The position numbers were made by a program, and so were the translations under genes. Below the pieces are notes generated by a model. The model saw nothing but the letters and a program-made list of their open reading frames with translations, searched no databases and was not told where the DNA came from. 64,000 nucleotides of DNA from Ruficoccus sp. ZRK36 (lineage in GTDB: Bacteria; Verrucomicrobiota; Verrucomicrobiia; Opitutales; Cerasicoccaceae). Of this stretch, positions 9,190 through 16,331 are shown one piece after another. Every line of letters begins with the position of its first letter. Position 1 is the first letter of the stretch. Where the stretch lies: contig NZ_CP080649.1 in assembly GCF_019603315.1 (NCBI RefSeq), forward strand, positions 3,544,176 through 3,608,175. The letters run 5' to 3'.

Positions 9190-9198
9190 TTATTCACA
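9190..9198 (+). promoter_or_regulatory. DnaA-box-like 9-mer
   Basis: TTATTCACA matches the TTATNCACA DnaA box exactly. A second copy in the same orientation lies 89 bases downstream, in the gap before the HNH gene. There is no dnaA, dnaN or gidA nearby, so this is only a sequence match. Confidence 0.3.
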
Positions 9199-9278
9199 AC
9201 CCCTGCGCAGCGACGGATGCACCCTCGATGCTGAGTTTTTCAGTGACGAAACCGTGACAGCCCAAGTTTTTCTTTGAC

Positions 9279-9287
9279 TTATTCACA
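9279..9287 (+). promoter_or_regulatory. DnaA-box-like 9-mer, second copy
   Basis: A second exact TTATTCACA, just upstream of the HNH gene. It overlaps a TTGACT that could be the -35 of that gene. Confidence 0.3.
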
Positions 9288-9313
9288 GGCGCTGATTATC
9301 GAAGGTGCAACCT

Positions 9314-9901
9314 ATGAATGACACGCTATCCAGAAGGGTCTTGGTCTTAAACCGCCTCTGGCAAGCCGTCAATATTGTCGGGGTCAAACGGGCGCTGAGT
9401 CTCCTGATGCAGGAGCACGCCCAAGTCATTGAAACCAGTGACGGAAATTTCAACATCCTCGACGCCGGGCAGTGGATCGACTACTCACTGGCCAATCCAC
9501 CACAGAGCGACGGTGAGGCCATTCACACCATCCGCCTGCGCCTGCGGCTGCCACACGTCATGCTGCTGCGCCAGTATGACAAGGTCCCGACCAAGGAGGT
9601 AAAATTTAACCGGCAAAACGTCTTCGAGCGCGACGGGTATGTCTGCCAGTACTGCGGGGGGCACTTTCACGAGCGCGACCTCAATCTGGACCACATCATC
9701 CCCCGCGATGTGGGCGGCCGCACCACCTGGGAGAACATCGTCACCTCCTGCATCAAGTGCAACACCCGCAAGGCTAACCGCCTCCCCCACCAGGCCGGGA
9801 TGCACCTGAACCGCAAGCCCAACCGCCCGCGCTGGAAACCTTTCGTCCAGACCGTCCCCGCCGATAACCGCGAAGACGGCTGGGAATACTTCCTCAAGTA
9901 G
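9314..9901 (+). CDS. HNH endonuclease
   Basis: Predicted HNH nuclease of 195 aa. The C-terminal half carries two CxxC zinc-binding pairs (CQYC and CIKC) around the HNH core LDHIIPRDVGGRTTWENIV, the ββα-metal arrangement of McrA-like nucleases. The N-terminal half (VLVLNRLWQAVNIVGVKRAL) is characteristic of a widespread stand-alone HNH family of unknown target. The start is put at ATG 9314, eight bases after gaagg; GTG 9305 is in frame. No methylase or restriction partner is adjacent. Its TAG stop is the first base of a dispersed palindromic repeat. Confidence 0.9.
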   Translation: MNDTLSRRVLVLNRLWQAVNIVGVKRALSLLMQEHAQVIETSDGNFNILDAGQWIDYSLANPPQSDGEAIHTIRLRLRLPHVMLLRQYDKVPTKEVKFNRQNVFERDGYVCQYCGGHFHERDLNLDHIIPRDVGGRTTWENIVTSCIKCNTRKANRLPHQAGMHLNRKPNRPRWKPFVQTVPADNREDGWEYFLK

Positions 9902-9945
9902 CAAACGCTCGGCATTTGATCCGATTGTGAGGCTCCCGCCCCTAC
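9899..9945 (+). repeat. Stop-codon-adjacent palindromic repeat, copy 1
   Basis: Begins with the TAG stop of the HNH gene and continues CAAACGCTCGGCATTTGAT, then a C-rich stretch ending in GCCCCTAC. The same start is found after gltD (27832) and sufT (58896). Confidence 0.7.
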
Positions 9946-9979
9946 GGCAGGATGTGCCTACCCCAGAGGGCAATCGCCC

Positions 9980-10003
9980 GGCACCTGTGATCCTCTGGAT
10001 CAC
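9980..10003 (+). repeat. Hairpin repeat module (CACCTGTGAT type)
   Basis: GGCACCTGTGATCC then TCT then GGATCAC, a hairpin with 7-base arms. The leading CACCTGTGAT recurs at 30075 and 38625, each followed by its own hairpin ending in ATCAC; at 62784 a related start is truncated. Confidence 0.6.
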
Positions 10004-10028
10004 TCTGGCATGTTCAGGGGAAAACGCT

Positions 10029-10481
10029 CTAGGTCAGCTTAAGCTCTGGCTTGACGTCCAATTCCACCGTCGAGCCGTAGCTGATGCCTTCGAGGCGTGG
10101 GGCGAGGACTTCGAGCGTCGAGTCGCTCTGGAAGTGCTCGGGCTTGGTCTCCGGGTGGGGATAGTAGATCAGCGCATCGTGCACCTGACCCTGCCAGTGG
10201 ACGCGACAGCGACTGAACGAAAATGTCTCCGGGCCGATGTGCGGACTCCACTTCACGAGCGGGAAGTGCCAGTCTCGCCCGGTCAACTCGAAGCGACGCG
10301 GCGAGATATCAATGTTGAGCGTTCCGCGAAAAATCCCCTCCAGCGGCAGCCCCAGCTCGGCAAAGATCGGCCACTGCATGGCGAGGGTCCCCTCCGGATA
10401 GCGCGGATCGTGCCCCTGCCCGGAGGCCACCCCGTAGCCGGGAGCGACCGTGCCTGAGATCCGCTGCCATTGGTTTTCCAT
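10029..10481 (-). CDS. Conserved hypothetical protein resembling CTP-dependent riboflavin kinase (DUF120-like)
   Basis: Protein of 150 aa from ATG 10481. No bacterial family came directly to mind, but the order of motifs resembles the cradle-loop barrel of archaeal CTP-dependent riboflavin kinases: an N-terminal ISGTVAPGYGVASGQ, a central FRGTLNIDISPRRF (compare PGTLN in the archaeal enzymes), a Cys-containing strand SRCRVHWQG, and STLEVLAPRLEGISYG then VELDV at the C-terminus. The resemblance is by eye only, and the substrate-binding residues were not checked. A role in flavin metabolism is therefore a hypothesis. It is convergent with the HNH gene across a repeat-filled gap. Confidence 0.55.
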   Translation of the reverse strand: MENQWQRISGTVAPGYGVASGQGHDPRYPEGTLAMQWPIFAELGLPLEGIFRGTLNIDISPRRFELTGRDWHFPLVKWSPHIGPETFSFSRCRVHWQGQVHDALIYYPHPETKPEHFQSDSTLEVLAPRLEGISYGSTVELDVKPELKLT

Positions 10482-10656
10482 CAAGCCACTTTTTCATTTA
10501 CGGCCAGCATGACAAGAAAGGAACATAAGCGGTCTTCCCCAAAACCTGACGTCGACCGCCGCTGCCATATCGCCGCCAAGGCGGCGGCATCACAGGTCAA
10601 GGACTCTGCCCTTGGAACTGCGTCCTGCCTTGACCGGGAGGAGTGGAGGATTCAGA

Positions 10657-11778
10657 ATGGGCAGTTTTATGAGCCAATCGTTCGTACCGCCGCTGGACCT
10701 GCAGTCCCTGCTTTCCCCGCACCGCGAAGCTATCGCCGAAGCCGTTTCCGAGGTCATCGCCTCTTGTGGTTACATCCTCGGGCCGAAAGTCGAAGCCTTC
10801 GAGCAGGCTTTCGCCGCCTACTGCGAAGCCCCGCACTGCATCGGCGTCAACAGCGGCACCTCCGCGCTCCACCTGGCCACACGCCTGCTCGACATCGGCC
10901 CCGGCGACGAGGTCATCACGACGCCCTACACCTTTGCCTCCAGCGCCTGGTGCGTTTCCTATCAGGGCGCGACGCCGGTTTTCGCGGACATCGATCCGGC
11001 GACCTTCTGTCTGGACCCCGCTGCGGTCGAGGCAGCGATCACACCCCGCACCAAGGCCATCGTAGCCGTCCACCTCTACGGACATCCCTGCGAGATGGAT
11101 GCGCTCAAGGCCATCTGCGACAAGCACGGTCTCGCCCTGATCGAGGACGCGGCCCAGGCCCACGGTGCCCGCTACAAGGGCAAGCGCGTCGGCTCGCTCG
11201 GTAACATGACCTGCTTCAGCTTTTACCCGACCAAAAACCTGCCCTGCGCCGGTGAAGGCGGGGCGCTCGTCACCGACAGCGACGAACTCGACAGCCACGG
11301 CCGGGCTCTGCGTAACCATGGCTCCATCGAGCGGTATTTCCACCACGAGGTCGGCTACAACTACCGGATGGAGGCCCTGCAGGGGGCCGTCCTCGGCGTC
11401 CTCCTGCCCCACCTCGAGGGTTGGACACAGGCGCGCCAGCGCATCGCCCACCGTTACCACGAGCTTTTGGACGGACTCCCGCTGGAGCTCCCGCGCGAAG
11501 CCGAGGGCTGCGAAAGCGTTTACCACCTTTACACCGTCCGCGCTCCCGAGCGCGACAAGCTCATCGCCAACCTCAAGGAGCAAGGCGTCGGCACCTCCAA
11601 CCACTACCCGCGTGCCATGCACCTGCAGCCCTGCTACGAAGGTCTCGGCTACAAGGAAGGCTCCATGCCCGTGGCCGAAAAGGCCGCCCAGCAGGCCGTC
11701 AACCTGCCCATGTTCCCGACCATGACCGACGAGCAGCAGGACCGCGTCTGCGCCGCCCTGCGTGCGTATTTCAGATGA
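10657..11778 (+). CDS. DegT/DnrJ/EryC1/StrS family PLP-dependent sugar aminotransferase
   Basis: Predicted aminotransferase acting on nucleotide-linked keto-sugars, 373 aa. It contains the family landmarks GVNSGTSALHLATRLL (cofactor phosphate site), EDAAQAHGARYKGKRVG and the Schiff-base lysine K193 in SFYPTKNLPCAGEGG, then RNHGSIERYFHHEVGYNYRM. ATG 10657 is chosen because it follows a strong gaggagtggagg at the right spacing; the in-frame reading upstream to 10612 lacks one. Such enzymes usually sit in O-antigen or polysaccharide clusters, but here it stands alone, followed at once by a mosaic repeat. Confidence 0.92.
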   Translation: MGSFMSQSFVPPLDLQSLLSPHREAIAEAVSEVIASCGYILGPKVEAFEQAFAAYCEAPHCIGVNSGTSALHLATRLLDIGPGDEVITTPYTFASSAWCVSYQGATPVFADIDPATFCLDPAAVEAAITPRTKAIVAVHLYGHPCEMDALKAICDKHGLALIEDAAQAHGARYKGKRVGSLGNMTCFSFYPTKNLPCAGEGGALVTDSDELDSHGRALRNHGSIERYFHHEVGYNYRMEALQGAVLGVLLPHLEGWTQARQRIAHRYHELLDGLPLELPREAEGCESVYHLYTVRAPERDKLIANLKEQGVGTSNHYPRAMHLQPCYEGLGYKEGSMPVAEKAAQQAVNLPMFPTMTDEQQDRVCAALRAYFR

Positions 11779-11782
11779 GTCA

Positions 11783-12065
11783 TGCGGGGCTACGCGCCCC
11801 GCACCTGCGGCAGGCAAAGCCTGCACTTTCGATGCTGCGCATCGTATCAGCGATTACCGAAACCAGTTTCACTGGTTTCGGTAATCGCTGAGCAAAGCAT
11901 CAAAACTGGACCAGCACCTTTAAACAAACGTACCGAAGTAGAGCGTCGAGATGCCGGTGCTATCAGATGCAGGATTCTATCCTGCCGGGGCAGCGACTGA
12001 AAGGAGCGATGGGGCGTAGCCCCATCAAGATGCGAAGCATCTAGGGTGCAGGGCCATGCCCTGCC
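11783..12065 (+). repeat. Mosaic palindromic intergenic element, copy 1
   Basis: About 280 bases made almost wholly of hairpins: GCGGGGCTACGCGCCCCGC, GCAGGCAAAGCCTGC, CGATGCTGCGCATCG, a perfect 21-bp stem with loop TTC (11847-11891), GATGGGGCGTAGCCCCATC, GATGCGAAGCATC and GCAGGGCCATGCCCTGC. The flanks of the long hairpin, GCGCATCGTATC and AGCATCAAAACTGG, recur in reverse orientation at 18244-18500 and, degenerate, at 36355. It fills the gap between the aminotransferase and the convergent acidic protein gene. No transposase is present. Confidence 0.8.
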
Positions 12066-12066
12066 T

Positions 12067-12423
12067 TCAGTCGTCGGCGAAGACGCGGGTGTCTTCCTCG
12101 GGTTCTTCTTCACCCTCGACGAATCCCGGAAAGAGGAAGCCCGTGAACTCCTCGGCCGTGGTGGGGACGGAGGCGGTGCCCTCCATCTGGGGGCGGGACC
12201 AGGCGAGCTCGCCCTCTGTGGCGCAGACGAGCAGCTCGCCGTCGCTGTCGCTAAAGAAAAGTTCCGGTGCCGGATGCTCGCCGAGGCCATAGGAGGCCTC
12301 ACGGAGATCTTCGAGCAGATCGACCAAATCGTCGCCATCACTGATCTCGCGAGCGAAAGGCTTATCCCCCAGGCGGGGCGTGCGCATGTCTTCTTCCAGG
12401 TGTCGGATACTGACTTTGAGCAT
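12067..12423 (-). CDS. Acidic hypothetical protein, 118 aa
   Basis: A 118-residue soluble protein starting at ATG 12423. No family is recognised. It is rich in Asp and Glu, especially at the C-terminus (FVEGEEEPEEDTRVF), and has no signal peptide or membrane segment. Its N-terminus MLKVSIRHLEEDMRTPRLGD could form a short strand-helix unit. It ends against the mosaic repeat at 12065 and faces away from purQ, whose start is about 240 bases downstream of its own start on the other strand. Codon use matches its neighbours, so it is probably a real gene of unknown role. Confidence 0.65.
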   Translation of the reverse strand: MLKVSIRHLEEDMRTPRLGDKPFAREISDGDDLVDLLEDLREASYGLGEHPAPELFFSDSDGELLVCATEGELAWSRPQMEGTASVPTTAEEFTGFLFPGFVEGEEEPEEDTRVFADD

Positions 12424-12665
12424 GGGTAAAACGGGTTACAAGAGAGGGGTAACGTGGATATCTACGAAAGTGGTAGGGCTGAAAATAAACCTGCCTGCCG
12501 CCTCAACAAGAGCAATTGTCTGACCGGGTGCAGCTTGACATTTTTTTGACTGCAACGGGCGGAAATCCTCCTCCACCGGGCGAGGGAGCTCTCTGGAGAA
12601 ATTCGCAGCGTTTTCGCTCGGGTATAGACTGGACAGCGCGGGCCGGATGGGAATGATGGGGCTTT

Positions 12666-13334
12666 ATGCGGGTGGCAATTTTACAGTTTCCCGGCTCCAA
12701 CTGCGATACGGACGCCCTTCACGCCATGCGTGACGTCCTCGGCGTGGATGCCCAACTCGTCTGGCACAAAGAAGACTCCCTCAGCGGTTACGACGCAGTC
12801 GTGCTGCCGGGCGGCTTCTCCTACGGCGACTATTTACGCTGCGGCGCGATCGCGCGCTTCTCGCCGGTTATGACGGCGCTGAAGGCGTTCGCCGAAGCAG
12901 GCGGGCCGGTCATCGGCATCTGTAACGGCTTCCAGATCCTCTGTGAGGCCGGGCTGCTGCCGGGCGCTCTGGTGCGCAACACCTGCCTGGAGTTCCGCTG
13001 CATCACCTCCGAGCTCATCGTCGAGGACAGCAACGAGCTGTTTAACGCTGGCAAGCTCGGTGAACGCATCCGCATCCCCATCGCTCACGGCGAGGGGAAC
13101 TACCGCATCGACGCCGAAGGGCTGGAAAAGCTCGAAGCCAACAAGCAAGTGCTTTTCCGCTACGCCGAGAACCCGAACGGCTCCCTCAACGACATCGCCG
13201 GTATCCGCTCGGAGCGCGGCAACGTCATCGGGATGATGCCGCACCCGGAGCGCGCGGTCGAGCCCTTCATGCCCAGCACCGACGGCCTGCCTATCCTGCG
13301 GGCCTTCCTCGAACTGGCCGCCGTAGCCACCTGA
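12666..13334 (+). CDS. purQ: Phosphoribosylformylglycinamidine synthase, glutaminase subunit PurQ
   Basis: Class I glutamine amidotransferase that supplies ammonia to PurL in step four of purine synthesis (FGAR to FGAM), 222 aa. The nucleophile is C86 in GICNGFQIL, and the rest of the triad is H193 and E195 in MMPHPERAVEP. The N-terminal VAILQFPGSNCDTDALHAM is typical of the small separate PurQ. It starts a run purQ, membrane protein, purL, purF on one strand. No purS, the third subunit expected with a separate PurQ, is seen here. Confidence 0.97.
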   Translation: MRVAILQFPGSNCDTDALHAMRDVLGVDAQLVWHKEDSLSGYDAVVLPGGFSYGDYLRCGAIARFSPVMTALKAFAEAGGPVIGICNGFQILCEAGLLPGALVRNTCLEFRCITSELIVEDSNELFNAGKLGERIRIPIAHGEGNYRIDAEGLEKLEANKQVLFRYAENPNGSLNDIAGIRSERGNVIGMMPHPERAVEPFMPSTDGLPILRAFLELAAVAT

Positions 13335-13337
13335 GCG

Positions 13338-13817
13338 ATGCGCCGGGGCTTGGGATGCGCCGGTTTGATCTGCGGGGTCTTCGGACTGGCCGCGGGGCTG
13401 TTTGCGCTCTTTTTCGATTATTTCGTCTCCCCGTCGCTCGATTATGAAAGCCCGCTGCACTCCTTGACCGGGGTGCTCTGGACGATCAACACCCTGCTGA
13501 TCGGCCTGGCCCTGTGCCTCGTGGCGGGCGGGCTCATGGCCCGCGAAAGGGACTCAAATCAACCTGACGAAAAGCCCCGGACTCCTCCCCCGCTGCCTCA
13601 GCGCAGCGTTGTCGCCGTCCCGCCTCTACCGACCACGGTCCCGGCCCAGCCGGAAATCCCCGCCGCCGAGGCGGATCACGCAGCCGAAACACCGGCGTCC
13701 CCGCATACCGAGTCTGCATCTGGGGCGGATAACGCCCTCGTAGAAGAAACGCCGACTACAGAAACATCTTCCGAAGAAAAACCACCCGAAAAGCCCAACC
13801 GCGACACCTTGGGTTGA
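13338..13817 (+). CDS. Hypothetical membrane protein with Pro/Glu-rich tail
   Basis: Protein of 159 aa starting three bases after the purQ stop and ending 36 bases before purL, so it is probably co-transcribed with them. Two membrane helices are predicted by eye (about residues 5-27, GLGCAGLICGVFGLAAGLF, and 45-66, VLWTINTLLIGLALCLVAGG). The remaining 90 residues form a low-complexity tail rich in Pro, Ala, Glu and Thr. No family is recognised and it is not PurS, which is a soluble protein of about 80 aa. Its link to purine synthesis is positional only. Confidence 0.75.
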   Translation: MRRGLGCAGLICGVFGLAAGLFALFFDYFVSPSLDYESPLHSLTGVLWTINTLLIGLALCLVAGGLMARERDSNQPDEKPRTPPPLPQRSVVAVPPLPTTVPAQPEIPAAEADHAAETPASPHTESASGADNALVEETPTTETSSEEKPPEKPNRDTLG

Positions 13818-13853
13818 CGGACCGGGCCGCACATTTCATTTTTCCTAAAAATC

Positions 13854-16166
13854 ATGTCCACCGCTTCCGAACAACTGCCACCGAATCCGGATCCTCTCCT
13901 GAACGTGCCGATCACGCCCGAGCTGGTCGAAAAGCACGGCCTCACGCCCAAAGAGTACGAGATGATCAAAGAGATCATCGGCCGTGAGCCGAACCTGACC
14001 GAGCTGGGCGTCTTTTCGGTCATGTGGTCCGAGCACTGTTCGTATAAGAACTCCCGCCCGCTGCTGAAGACCTTCCCCACGCAGAAGGCCGACAGCGACT
14101 CGCCCAATCAGGTGCTGATCAAGGCCGGGGAGGAAAATGCCGGGGTCATCGACATCGGCGACGGCTGGGCCATCTGCTTCAAGATCGAGTCGCACAACCA
14201 CCCCAGCGCGGTTGAGCCCTTCGAGGGGGCTGCTACCGGCGTCGGCGGCATCATCCGTGACATTTTCACCATGGGCGCGCGCCCGGTCCTGCTGACCAAC
14301 TCGCTGCGCTTCGGCGACCTCTCCTCCGCCCAGTCCAAGCGGCTCTTCCGCGGCGTGGTGCACGGCATCTCCCACTACGGCAACTGCATCGGCATCCCCA
14401 ATGTCGGCGGTGACGTGTACTTTGACGAATGCTACGAGGGCAACCCCCTCGTCAACGCCCTGTGCCTGGGCATCCTGCGCCACGACCAGATCAAGCGCGG
14501 TGCAGCCACCGGCGTCGGCAACCCCGTTTACTACGTCGGCCCGCCCACCGGGCGTGACGGCCTCGGCGGTGCCAGCTTCGCCAGCCGCGAGCTTTCGGAG
14601 GAATCTGCCGCTGACCGCCCCGCCGTGCAGAAGGGCGACCCGTTCATGGAAAAGCTGCTCATCGAGGCTTGCCTCGAGATGATGGCCGTCGATGGCCTCG
14701 TGGTCGGCATCCAGGACATGGGCGCAGCCGGGCTGACCTGCTCCACCTGTGAAACCGCCGGTCGCGGCGGTAGCGGGATCGAGATCGAGCTGGACAAGGT
14801 CCCGCAGCGCGAGACCGGCATGAACTCCTACGAGATCATGCTCTCCGAGAGCCAGGAGCGCATGCTCGTCATCGTCAAAAAGGGCCGTGAAAAGGAGCTG
14901 GAAGCCATCTTTGAAAAGTGGGACCTCCACGCCGTCGAGATCGGTACGGTGACTGAGGGCGAGGACATGGTCGTCAACCAGCACGGCAAGCCCGTGGTCA
15001 AGCTCCCCGCCGCCAAGCTGGCCGACGAGGCCCCCGTCTATGAGCGTGAAGCCAAGGAACCAGCCTATATGGCCGAGTGCCGCGCCTGGACCTCTGCCAT
15101 GCTGCCGACTCCGGACAAGGCCATGCTCGAGTCCGCCCTCGGCAAGCTCCTCTCCCACCCGACCATCGCCAGCAAGCGCTGGATCTACCAGCAGTATGAC
15201 CACATGGTCATGACCGGCACCGTCATTGAGCCCGGCTCGGACGCCGCTATCGTGCGCCTGCGCCTCGGCAAGGACACGGAGAAGCGCATTGCCATCGCCA
15301 ATGACTGCAACAACCGCTTCTGCTGGGCCGACCCCTACGTCGGGGCCAAGATCGCCATGGCCGAGTGTGTGCGTAACCTCGCCTGCTCCGGTGCCCGCGC
15401 GCTGGCCATGACCAACAACCTGAATTTCGGTAACCCGAACAAGCCCGAGTCCTTCTACATGCTGAAGGAAGGCGTACGCGGACTCGCCGAGGCCTGCCGC
15501 GCCTTTGACCTGCCCGTCGTCGGCGGGAACGTCAGCCTCTACAACGAGAACGTCAACCAGAAGATCGACCCCACGCCGGTCGTTTCGCTGGCAGGTATCG
15601 TCGATGCGCCCGAGCATGTCACCACGCAGACCGTCAAGGGTGCGGGCGAGATGCTCGTCCTGCTCGGCGGCTGCCCGCATGAGCTCGGAGGCAGCTACTA
15701 CCTGAAGGTCATGCACGGCCTCAAGACCGGGGCCGCTCCCGCTGTGGACCTGGAGGCCGAAAAGCGCCTGGCCGCCTGCATCCTCTCCCAGATCGGGGCC
15801 GGTCGCATCAAGGCTGCCCACGACCTCTCCGAGGGCGGGCTGCTCACCGCTGTGGCCGAAATGCTTTTCGCCCCCGGTAAGACCTTCGGGGCCAAGCTCG
15901 ACCTCGCCAGCATGGCCGACAAGGCCGGGCGTCTGGACGAGCTGCTCTACGGCGAAAGCCAGGGCCGCGTCCTGCTCTCCGTGTCCTCGAACAAGGTCGA
16001 GTCCGTCCTCGACGCCGCCACCGACGCAGGCATCCCCGCCGTCGTCATCGGTGAAGTCCAGGAAGAGCCCACCCTCAGCTGCAAGGCCGAGGACACCCTC
16101 TCTTGGGACGTCGAAGCCCTCCGCACCGCCTGGGAAACCAGCATCGAGCAGGTCATGGCCCACTAG
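13854..16166 (+). CDS. purL: Phosphoribosylformylglycinamidine synthase subunit PurL
   Basis: ATP-dependent FGAM synthase of the small type, 770 aa, working with PurQ. Characteristic segments are [17 protein letters not shown] (about residues 58-75), the ATP/metal site [20 protein letters not shown], and [20 protein letters not shown]. The second PurM-like half includes [12 protein letters not shown] and [12 protein letters not shown]. There is no fused glutaminase domain, in agreement with the separate purQ. A strong terminator follows at 16203. Confidence 0.97.
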   Translation: MSTASEQLPPNPDPLLNVPITPELVEKHGLTPKEYEMIKEIIGREPNLTELGVFSVMWSEHCSYKNSRPLLKTFPTQKADSDSPNQVLIKAGEENAGVIDIGDGWAICFKIESHNHPSAVEPFEGAATGVGGIIRDIFTMGARPVLLTNSLRFGDLSSAQSKRLFRGVVHGISHYGNCIGIPNVGGDVYFDECYEGNPLVNALCLGILRHDQIKRGAATGVGNPVYYVGPPTGRDGLGGASFASRELSEESAADRPAVQKGDPFMEKLLIEACLEMMAVDGLVVGIQDMGAAGLTCSTCETAGRGGSGIEIELDKVPQRETGMNSYEIMLSESQERMLVIVKKGREKELEAIFEKWDLHAVEIGTVTEGEDMVVNQHGKPVVKLPAAKLADEAPVYEREAKEPAYMAECRAWTSAMLPTPDKAMLESALGKLLSHPTIASKRWIYQQYDHMVMTGTVIEPGSDAAIVRLRLGKDTEKRIAIANDCNNRFCWADPYVGAKIAMAECVRNLACSGARALAMTNNLNFGNPNKPESFYMLKEGVRGLAEACRAFDLPVVGGNVSLYNENVNQKIDPTPVVSLAGIVDAPEHVTTQTVKGAGEMLVLLGGCPHELGGSYYLKVMHGLKTGAAPAVDLEAEKRLAACILSQIGAGRIKAAHDLSEGGLLTAVAEMLFAPGKTFGAKLDLASMADKAGRLDELLYGESQGRVLLSVSSNKVESVLDAATDAGIPAVVIGEVQEEPTLSCKAEDTLSWDVEALRTAWETSIEQVMAH

Positions 16167-16202
16167 GCGCCGCCTGGGGACTCATTCATATTTCCCATCA
16201 GC

Positions 16203-16232
16203 AATGCCTCCGCTTTCGCGGGGGCATTTTTA
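16203..16232 (+). terminator. Rho-independent terminator after purL
   Basis: Stem AATGCCTCCGC / GCGGGGGCATT with loop TTTC, followed by TTTTAT. It is well placed between purL and purF, so purF is probably transcribed separately. Confidence 0.8.
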
Positions 16233-16331
16233 TATCTACACAGGTAGAAACTTTCCCGGCCTGCCGAAAAATATGTCAATTTCGTTGCAAGGGGGGCGGC
16301 CAGGGCTAATCTATCGGGGCTTTACCACCCG

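Noticed and set aside
9142-9313. Replication origin at the two DnaA boxes
   Set aside because: No AT-rich unwinding region of usual size and no dnaA, dnaN, parAB or gidA nearby; only two boxes.
11782-12000. A 72-codon frame inside the mosaic repeat (also 18258-18506 on the minus strand)
   Set aside because: These frames run across palindromes and are explained by the repeat; the two are similar only because the repeat is shared, and neither has a ribosome binding site.
13845-16163. A 772-codon open frame antisense to purL
   Set aside because: Same cause as for gltB: high GC3 of purL keeps the opposite frame open; no recognisable protein.
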